From Oscillospiraceae bacterium (GTDB lineage Bacteria; Bacillota; Clostridia; Oscillospirales; UBA929), in contig WRLJ01000024.1 in NCBI GenBank assembly GCA_009777685.1, positions 1 to 12,423 of the forward strand: 12,423 bases of DNA, read 5' to 3'. Of the stretch, positions 6,836 through 12,423 are shown piece after piece (position 1 is the stretch's first letter; each line of letters starts with the position of its first letter). The notes under the pieces were generated by a model that was given only the letters and a program-made list of their open reading frames with translations, did not search any database and was not told where the DNA came from. A program made the translations under genes and the position numbers.

Positions 6836-7003
6836 ATGGCCCGCGCCGGACGCCTCCGCGCCGCGGAGACAGCTGTCCCGGAAAGGAAGGATTATGGCGT
6901 TAGCAAACGATATATATATCCGATAAAATGGATAAAACGACCGGAAGAACCCAAGCCCGCTTTCGCCGTGAAACCCGGACCCGCGGGAAGGGACAGGATA
7001 TAA
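6836..7003 (+). CDS. Doubtful small ORF (55 residues) in the divergent intergenic region
   Basis: An ATG at 6836 sits 6 bases after GGGAGGA (6823-6829), a very good ribosome site, and opens 55 codons of a basic, Arg/Lys/Pro-rich peptide with no membrane segment and no family I recognise. No plus-strand promoter is visible upstream, and the ORF ends before the kinase promoter. It is more likely a chance ORF in GC-rich DNA; listed because the ribosome site is strong. Confidence 0.18.
   Translation: MARAGRLRAAETAVPERKDYGVSKRYIYPIKWIKRPEEPKPAFAVKPGPAGRDRI
6894..6926 (+). CDS. Doubtful 10-residue ORF with ribosome site
   Basis: GAAAGGAAGG lies just before an ATG at 6894 that opens MALANDIYIR and a TAA stop, over an ATATATATAT stretch. 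It overlaps the 55-codon ORF in another frame. It could be a leader peptide if a transcript crosses here, but no promoter upstream supports that. Very uncertain. Confidence 0.12.
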   Translation: MALANDIYIR

Positions 7004-7043
7004 AATATATTTACAGAAATGTAAATGTATTTCCATAAACCGC

Positions 7044-7071
7044 TTGACATTTTGGCGGAAATGTATATAAT
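7044..7071 (+). promoter_or_regulatory. Consensus sigma-A-type promoter of the sensor kinase operon
   Basis: TTGACA (7044-7049) and TATAAT (7066-7071) both match consensus in all six bases, with a 16-bp spacer. The predicted start is near 7078, giving an 89-base leader before the kinase ATG at 7167. Three AAATGTA copies occur nearby (7017-7023, 7023-7029 and 7059-7065), the last in the spacer against the -10, and ATTTAC/GTAAAT forms a dyad upstream; these could be operator sequence. I see no riboswitch fold in the leader. Confidence 0.85.
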
Positions 7072-7156
7072 GTGCATTAATTGGTGTGAAATGGGGAAAT
7101 GACGCCGTGGATGGGTTGTCTGCGCGGCGGCGGCCCGGCCTGAAAAAAGAACGTCC

Positions 7157-7162
7157 GGAGGG
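7157..7162 (+). promoter_or_regulatory. Ribosome binding site that fixes the kinase start at 7167
   Basis: GGAGGG ends 4 bases before ATG 7167. The longer frame beginning with GTG at 7086 has no ribosome site, would start within about 10 bases of the predicted transcription start, and would put 27 polar residues in front of an otherwise normal signal peptide. The 7167 start is therefore preferred. Confidence 0.85.
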
Positions 7163-7166
7163 AACT

Positions 7167-10100
7167 ATGACTCGGAAAAAAACGCTCTGCGTCTGGCTCT
7201 GCGCCATCCTGGTATGCTCTGTGTTTTCAGGCTGCCGGAGCGCTGTCCCGGAACCGCCGCGGAGCGCGCCGTTTTCTTCCTATCTTGATATTCCGGACGT
7301 GAGCCGGGAGGAAATCAACGCCATTGAAAAATTACGGGGAGCTTCTTTTACGGTCAACATACCGCACAGCACGGAGTTGTTTACAGACAGCGGCGGGGAA
7401 ATGCGCGGCTATATGGTGCTGCTCTGCGAGTGGTTATCCGGGCTGTTCGGAATACACTTTCAGCCGGAGATTGAGGAATTGGGCGCCATTCTGCAAAAGC
7501 TCAACGCCGGCCAGCCCGGCCTTGCGAGCCTGGTGATCACCGAAAACCGCCGGGCAAGCTATTTTATGACCGATCCCACCGTGCAGCGTTCCCTGAAAAT
7601 CATCCGTCTGGAGGACAGCCCTCCGGTCGGCGTCGCCGCGCAGTCCAGACCGCCGCGCTATGTTTTCCTGGAAGGCACCATGATCATGGAGCTGTTTGAG
7701 GACACGCTGGAGGCCGCCTCTTATGTTGAAATGGTCGCCGAAAGCTACGAAGAGGCTTACCGGATGCTGCAAAACGGGCAGGCCGACGCCTTTATCGGGC
7801 ACAACACCATGGAAATCGCCTTTGACGCTTACGGCGCCGTGATTGCCGAGGATTTTCTGCCGCTGACGTTTATTCCGGTCGGCCTGGCCGCGGCCAGCGA
7901 GAGCCTTGAGCCGGTGATTTCCGTCATCACCAAGGCCCTGCGGGGCGGGGCGTACCGATATCTGACCGAGCTGTACCGGCAGGGCTATCAGGAATACAGA
8001 AAGCACAGATTCTCGATGCGGCTGACCGGTGAAGAAGCGGAATATCTGCGGACTCATCCCGTGATCCCCTTTGCCTCGCAGTACATGTCGTATCCCGTCA
8101 GCTTTTACAATACGAACGAGGGACGCTGGGAAGGGGCGGTCTTTGACGTTCTGGACGAAATGGAGCAGATTACCGGCGTTTCCTTTGAGCTGGTCAATGA
8201 TACCGCCGCGGAATTGCTCGACCTGATGGCCCTGCTGGAAAACGGAACGGCGTATCTCATGCCCAACCTGATTCAAAGCCCGGAACGGCGGGAGCGGTTT
8301 TTGTGGCCGGACACCCTGTACATAACCGACCGGTTCGCCCTGCTCTCCAAACAGGATTACCCGAATATCGAGCTTAACGACATCCCGTTTGAACGGGTGG
8401 GCTTTGCCCGGGGCTCCGCCTTTGCCGATATGTTCCGCGCCTGGTTTCCCAACGCGGTCAACGCCAGGGAGTATCCCAATACCGACGAGGCCTTCGCGGC
8501 GCTGGACCGGGGTGAAATCACCCTGGTGATGTCCAGCCAGAGCCGGCTGGCCTCCCTGACCAATTATTACGAATATTCGGATTATAAGGCCAATTACTTG
8601 TTTTACGACGCCTTTGAAGCCTCCTTCGGGGTCAATAAGGACCAGAAGATTCTGGTCCCCATCCTCGACAAAGCGCTGATGCTGATTGACACCGAGAGAA
8701 TTCTGGAGCAATGGCAGACGAAAACCTATGATTACCAGACCCGAAAGATGCAGGACCGGCAGGTCTGGATCATCGGCACGTCGGTTTTAATCGTAACCGC
8801 GCTGGTGCTGATTCTTTGCATCCTCCTGGCCGCGTCCGTAAAGAACCGGAAAAAGAGGGAGACCATCACGGCGCAGGCGGCCACGCTGACCGCGATCTAT
8901 AACTCCATACCCGCGTTGATATACACCAAAAACCTGAATAATGAATATACAAGCTGTAACGAAAAGCTGCTGCAATTGGCGCACGCGGCCCAGGAAACAG
9001 ACCTGGTCGGCAAAAAGCTGTACATTCCGGAAAAAATTGGCGAAGCCATGTCCAAGCTGCTGCATGACATGGCGGAGGACAATCAGAGGGTATTGCACGA
9101 GGGCGTTACGATCGTGCGGGAAAACTGGGTCACCGACCTTGAAAACCAGAAAAGAGCCTTCCAGAGGGTGATATCCCCGCTCACGCAGAACGGCCGGATC
9201 GTGGGTCTTTTGGGCATCGGGATGGAAATTACCGAGCGGAAGCTGGCCGAGGAGGCGGCCGCGCGCACCACGAAGCGCATTGAGGCGATCATCGGCAATC
9301 TTCCCGGCATGGTGTTTCAGCATATTTATAATCCGCCGGACTTTACCTGCTTGTTTGTCAGCGAGGGCTGTAAGGAGCTGACGGGCTATGAGCCGGAGGC
9401 GATGCTGGGCGACGGCGCGGTGAAATTCTTTGATTTTATCCACCCCGACGATGCCGCCGACGTTGTGGCCCTGAGCGCGGAGACCCTGGAGAAGGGTCTG
9501 CCCTATGAGCATACGTTTCGCATCACGACGCGGGACGGCAGGGAAAAATGGGTTTGGGAGCGCAGCCGCGTCGTGGAGAAAAATCCGGACGGCACGCCGC
9601 GCATCATAGAGGGCTATCATACCGATGTGACCGAACAGCGGAAGCTGGAAGCCGCCGAGCTGGCCAACCGCGCCAAGAGCGAGTTCTTAGCCAACATGAG
9701 CCACGAAATCCGCACGCCGATGAACAGCATCATGGGCTTTGCGGAGCTGGCCGCGGACAGCGACTCCCTGCCGCGCATCAAGGACTATTTAGGCAAAATC
9801 ACCGACAACACGGAATGGCTGCTTCGGATTGTCAACGATATCCTGGATATTTCCAAAATAGAAGCGGGGAAAATGGAGCTGGAGGGCGTGCCGTTCCATT
9901 TGCATGAGATTTTCACACGCTGTCAGTCGGTGATTCTGCCGCCCGTCAAAGAGAAGGGCCTGGACCTGCGCGTCTATGCCGAGCCCCTGGCCGGCCGGAA
10001 GCTGGTGGGCGACCCCGTGCGGCTGTATCAGGTGCTGATCAATCTCCTCTCGAACGCCGTGAAGTTCACAAGCGGCGGAACGGTCAAATTTTCGGCGCTG

Positions 10101-11351
10101 GTCAAGGAAGTGCGTGAGGATCAGGCGGCGGTATACTTTGAAGTATCCGACAGCGGCATCGGGATGAACGCGGAGCAAATCGAAAAAGTATTTGATCCCT
10201 TTATCCAGGCCGACTCCAGCACAACGCGCACCTACGGCGGCACGGGGCTGGGGCTGTCAATCGTAAAGAATATCGTGGACCTGATGGGCGGGACGCTGAG
10301 GGTGGAAAGCGTGCCCGGCGAGGGGAGCAGGTTCAGCTTTGAGATTTGGTTTGATACGATACAGTCAAGCGGCGAAGCGCCGGAGCAGAAGGATTTGACG
10401 TTCATGCAAAAGCCGCGGTTTGACGGTTTGATTTTAATCTGCGACGACAATCCCATGAATCAGGAGGTCATCTGCGAGCATCTGGCCCGCGTGGGAATCC
10501 GGACGGAAACGGCGGATAACGGGAAGGCCGGCATTGAAAAAGTCCAAAAGCGCATGGAAAACGGTGAAGAGCCGTTTGACTTGATTTTCATGGATATGTT
10601 CATGCCGGTCATGGACGGCATCGAGGCCGCGGCCCACATCGCGGCGCTGAAGACCGGAACGCCCATCGCCGCCATGACGGCCAATATCATGACCGGCGAA
10701 CTGGAAAAATACAAGAAGCACGGGATGCCCGACTGCCTGGGTAAGCCCTTTACCTCGCAGGAGCTGTGGCGCCTCCTGCTGAAATATTTTACGCCCCTGA
10801 GCGTGGCCCCGGCCGAGGAATATCAGCCGTACAACGAAGAGACGCAGCGGAAGCTGCGAATCAATTTTGTGAAAAACCATCAAACGGTTTATACGGAAAT
10901 CGAGGAGGCGGCGGCGGCGGGCGACATGAAGCTGGCGCACCGTCTGGCGCATACACTGAAAGGGAACGCCGGGCTGATCGGCAAGACCGGGCTGAAAAAC
11001 GCCGCCTATGAGGTCGAGGCGCTGCTGAAGGACGGCGTTGACGCGATTTGGGACAATAAAATGAAGCAGCTGAAAACCGAGCTGGCCCTGGTGCTTAAAG
11101 AGCTGCGCCCGCTACTGGACGAATCCGCGGAGATACAGAACCGGCCCGAGCCGCTGAGCGGCGAACAGATACGGGCGCTGTTTGAGAAATTAGAACCCAT
11201 GCTGGAAAAGCTCAATCCCGAGTGCGCGGGCCTGCTGGAGGACGTAAGGGCCGTGCCGGGCGCGGAGGACCTTGCGCTTCAGATAGAGGACTATGATTTT
11301 GAGGCGGCGCTCGGAACGCTGGCGCGCTTGAAAAAGAAATGGAGCTCCTGA
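7167..11351 (+). CDS. Hybrid sensor histidine kinase: 2x SBP_bac_3, TM, 2x PAS, HisKA, HATPase, REC, HPt
   Basis: 1394 residues, with the BvgS/EvgS-like 'unorthodox' layout. The N-terminus is MTRKK plus a hydrophobic run ending in SVFSGC (C23), a lipobox-like end with an atypical F at -3. Two solute-binding-protein family 3 type sensor domains follow (about 52-280 and 290-527), joined by LTGEEAEYLRTHPVI, a linker known in such kinases. The TM helix is at about 533-556. PAS domains lie at about 572-690 and 704-824, each closing with an ITERK/VTEQRK-type end. HisKA carries H846 in NMSHEIRTPMN; HATPase has N963 (NLLSNAVKF), D995 (DSGIGM) and GGTGLGLS at 1024. The receiver has D1093, D1094, phospho-acceptor D1143 and K1193. 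HPt has H1262 (AHTLKGNAG), followed by an 80-residue helical tail. All phosphorelay residues are present, so it should be active. The ligand is unknown; amino acids or other small solutes are plausible from the domain family. The partner is the REC-HD-GYP gene 31 bases downstream. Confidence 0.95.
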   Translation: MTRKKTLCVWLCAILVCSVFSGCRSAVPEPPRSAPFSSYLDIPDVSREEINAIEKLRGASFTVNIPHSTELFTDSGGEMRGYMVLLCEWLSGLFGIHFQPEIEELGAILQKLNAGQPGLASLVITENRRASYFMTDPTVQRSLKIIRLEDSPPVGVAAQSRPPRYVFLEGTMIMELFEDTLEAASYVEMVAESYEEAYRMLQNGQADAFIGHNTMEIAFDAYGAVIAEDFLPLTFIPVGLAAASESLEPVISVITKALRGGAYRYLTELYRQGYQEYRKHRFSMRLTGEEAEYLRTHPVIPFASQYMSYPVSFYNTNEGRWEGAVFDVLDEMEQITGVSFELVNDTAAELLDLMALLENGTAYLMPNLIQSPERRERFLWPDTLYITDRFALLSKQDYPNIELNDIPFERVGFARGSAFADMFRAWFPNAVNAREYPNTDEAFAALDRGEITLVMSSQSRLASLTNYYEYSDYKANYLFYDAFEASFGVNKDQKILVPILDKALMLIDTERILEQWQTKTYDYQTRKMQDRQVWIIGTSVLIVTALVLILCILLAASVKNRKKRETITAQAATLTAIYNSIPALIYTKNLNNEYTSCNEKLLQLAHAAQETDLVGKKLYIPEKIGEAMSKLLHDMAEDNQRVLHEGVTIVRENWVTDLENQKRAFQRVISPLTQNGRIVGLLGIGMEITERKLAEEAAARTTKRIEAIIGNLPGMVFQHIYNPPDFTCLFVSEGCKELTGYEPEAMLGDGAVKFFDFIHPDDAADVVALSAETLEKGLPYEHTFRITTRDGREKWVWERSRVVEKNPDGTPRIIEGYHTDVTEQRKLEAAELANRAKSEFLANMSHEIRTPMNSIMGFAELAADSDSLPRIKDYLGKITDNTEWLLRIVNDILDISKIEAGKMELEGVPFHLHEIFTRCQSVILPPVKEKGLDLRVYAEPLAGRKLVGDPVRLYQVLINLLSNAVKFTSGGTVKFSALVKEVREDQAAVYFEVSDSGIGMNAEQIEKVFDPFIQADSSTTRTYGGTGLGLSIVKNIVDLMGGTLRVESVPGEGSRFSFEIWFDTIQSSGEAPEQKDLTFMQKPRFDGLILICDDNPMNQEVICEHLARVGIRTETADNGKAGIEKVQKRMENGEEPFDLIFMDMFMPVMDGIEAAAHIAALKTGTPIAAMTANIMTGELEKYKKHGMPDCLGKPFTSQELWRLLLKYFTPLSVAPAEEYQPYNEETQRKLRINFVKNHQTVYTEIEEAAAAGDMKLAHRLAHTLKGNAGLIGKTGLKNAAYEVEALLKDGVDAIWDNKMKQLKTELALVLKELRPLLDESAEIQNRPEPLSGEQIRALFEKLEPMLEKLNPECAGLLEDVRAVPGAEDLALQIEDYDFEAALGTLARLKKKWSS

Positions 11352-11364
11352 AGATTTCGGGATG

Positions 11365-11371
11365 AAAGGAG
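11365..11371 (+). promoter_or_regulatory. Ribosome binding site that fixes the response regulator start at 11383
   Basis: AAAGGAG lies 11 bases before ATG 11383, which opens MKTIFIVDDN, the normal first strand of a receiver domain. An in-frame ATG at 11362 comes before this site, has no ribosome site of its own, and would add seven residues that receivers do not have. Confidence 0.8.
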
Positions 11372-11382
11372 AAATCTACATA

Positions 11383-12420
11383 ATGAAAACCATTTTTATC
11401 GTCGACGACAACAAATCCAATCTCTTCTCGGCCAAAACCGCGCTGGAAGGCGTTTATAGAACGTATGCCCTGCTGTCGGCCGAAAGGATGTTCAAAATCG
11501 CGGAGCGGATTACGCCCGACCTCATTCTGCTGGATATTGACATGCCTGAGCTGGACGGCTTTGAGGTCATGCAGATTCTGAAATCGGACGACAGATGGAG
11601 CGCGATTCCCGTGGTGTTTCTCACCTCGAGGAATGACGCGGAAGCGGAAATACGCGGCTTTGAAATGGGGGCGCTGGGCTTTATCAACAAACCCATTTCG
11701 CAGCCCGTCCTGGTCAAACGGATCGAAACGCACCTGGAAATGGACAAACTGATCAAGGAAAGCCAAAAAGCCCTGCGCAATATCCACAACGCGACCATCA
11801 GCGTGATTGCGGATTTGGTGGAAACGCGGGACGAAACCACCGGCGGGCACATCGAGCGGACGCAGATTTATCTCGAGCTTCTCGTAAAGGAGCTTCTCCG
11901 TACCGGCGTGTATAAGGACGAGGTTTCCGCTTGGGATATCAACGTGCTGCTGCCGTCGGCGCAGCTGCATGACGTGGGGAAAATCCGGATCAGCGATTTG
12001 ATTCTCAACAAGCCCGGCAAGCTGACCGATGAGGAGTTTGACAGCATCAAGCATCATTGTGAAATCGGAGAACGGGTGATCAGCCGGATTGCCGAACGGA
12101 CGGACAACGATGTGTTTTTGCACCATGCCAAGCGCTTTGCGGCCTATCACCATGAAAAATGGAACGGCACGGGGTATCCCAGGGGACTGCGCGGCGAGGA
12201 AATCCCGCTGGAGGGACGCATCATGGCGATCGCGGACGTGTATGACGCGCTGGTTTCCCGGCGCCCGTACAAGGAGCCGTTTTCCCATGAGCAGGCGGTG
12301 GAGATCATCACGAAAGACAGCGGCGCGCACTTCGACCCCAAAATCGTCGAGGCGTTCATTCGCGTCGCGGACGATTTCTGGCTTGAATCCATAACGTCTG
12401 CAGACGATACGAGGAGCTGA
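11383..12420 (+). CDS. REC-HD-GYP response regulator, predicted cyclic di-GMP phosphodiesterase
   Basis: 345 residues. The receiver domain (about 1-118) has acidic D8 and D9, phospho-acceptor D51 (LLDIDMPELDG) and K103 (INKPIS). A helical linker (about 118-135) leads to an HD-GYP domain (about 138-335) with H156 (TGGHIERT), H196-D197 in HDVGK, H256-H257 in HHEKWNGTGYP, GYP at 264-266 and the later IADVYDAL. HD-GYP enzymes with this full set hydrolyse cyclic di-GMP to pGpG or GMP in the cytoplasm; activity here is inferred, not shown. It follows the hybrid kinase by 31 bases with no promoter or terminator between, so the two form one operon. The receiver is the likely acceptor of phosphate from the kinase's HPt domain. 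The stop lies 3 bases before the window end, so any further operon member is unseen. Confidence 0.96.
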   Translation: MKTIFIVDDNKSNLFSAKTALEGVYRTYALLSAERMFKIAERITPDLILLDIDMPELDGFEVMQILKSDDRWSAIPVVFLTSRNDAEAEIRGFEMGALGFINKPISQPVLVKRIETHLEMDKLIKESQKALRNIHNATISVIADLVETRDETTGGHIERTQIYLELLVKELLRTGVYKDEVSAWDINVLLPSAQLHDVGKIRISDLILNKPGKLTDEEFDSIKHHCEIGERVISRIAERTDNDVFLHHAKRFAAYHHEKWNGTGYPRGLRGEEIPLEGRIMAIADVYDALVSRRPYKEPFSHEQAVEIITKDSGAHFDPKIVEAFIRVADDFWLESITSADDTRS

Positions 12421-12423
12421 ATT

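Noticed and set aside
6486..6926. Plus-strand ORF of 146 codons across the SRP RNA
   Set aside because: Antisense to a structured RNA gene with clear conserved motifs; no domain and no promoter.
7086..7166. Upstream extension of the kinase start
   Set aside because: GTG start without a ribosome site, almost at the predicted transcription start, ahead of a normal signal peptide.
7078..7166. Possible cyclic di-GMP riboswitch in the kinase leader
   Set aside because: The expected conserved core and paired arms are not present in the 89-base leader.
7434..8711. Minus-strand ORF of 425 codons opposite the kinase sensor domains
   Set aside because: Antisense shadow of a well-supported coding region; no recognisable domain.
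11212..12330. Minus-strand ORF of 372 codons opposite the HD-GYP gene
   Set aside because: Antisense shadow of a conserved REC-HD-GYP gene.

Overview
The window looks like a GC-rich member of the Clostridia (Bacillota). The evidence is a large, Alu-domain-bearing bacterial SRP RNA directly upstream of a dnaX-ybaB-recR gene string (the scr-dnaX-yaaK-recR order known from Bacillus subtilis), strong AGGAGG-type Shine-Dalgarno sites, and a C1A protease with lectin-like and atrophied bacterial Ig domains of a type common in gut clostridia. I cannot name a genus.

Layout. (1) Positions 1-2769, plus strand: the 3' part of a gene for a large extracellular papain-like protease; its start and signal peptide lie outside the window. 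(2) Positions 2770-3036: a convergent intergenic region with a strong hairpin but no clear U-tract. (3) Positions 3037-6775, minus strand: a housekeeping unit read from right to left. A promoter at 6782-6810 precedes an SRP RNA (about 6474-6771), followed by an unrecognised polytopic membrane protein with a very acidic tail. That gene overlaps dnaX by ATGA, and dnaX is followed by ybaB and recR. The SRP RNA does not show up as an open reading frame and is the main non-coding gene here. (4) Positions 6788-7166: a divergent intergenic region with the SRP promoter facing left and a near-ideal sigma-A-type promoter (7044-7071) facing right. (5) Positions 7167-12420, plus strand: a two-gene signalling operon. 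It encodes a 1394-residue hybrid sensor kinase (signal peptide/lipobox-like segment, two periplasmic-binding-protein type sensor domains, TM, two PAS, HisKA, HATPase, receiver, HPt) and a 345-residue REC-HD-GYP response regulator.

How the parts work together. The minus-strand unit joins protein targeting (SRP RNA) with replication and recombination (clamp loader DnaX, nucleoid protein YbaB, recombination mediator RecR). The plus-strand pair reads as a complete phosphorelay: extracellular ligand to kinase, then receiver and HPt, then the receiver of an HD-GYP enzyme predicted to hydrolyse cyclic di-GMP. The protease is an independent surface or secreted gene converging on recR.

I found no CRISPR array, transposase, integrase, phage gene or tRNA. 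The most interesting items are the tandem-sensor phosphorelay, the unknown membrane protein inserted between the SRP RNA and dnaX, two in-frame simple-sequence expansions in those neighbouring genes, and the unassigned C-terminal third of the protease. None is clear proof of a wholly new system.
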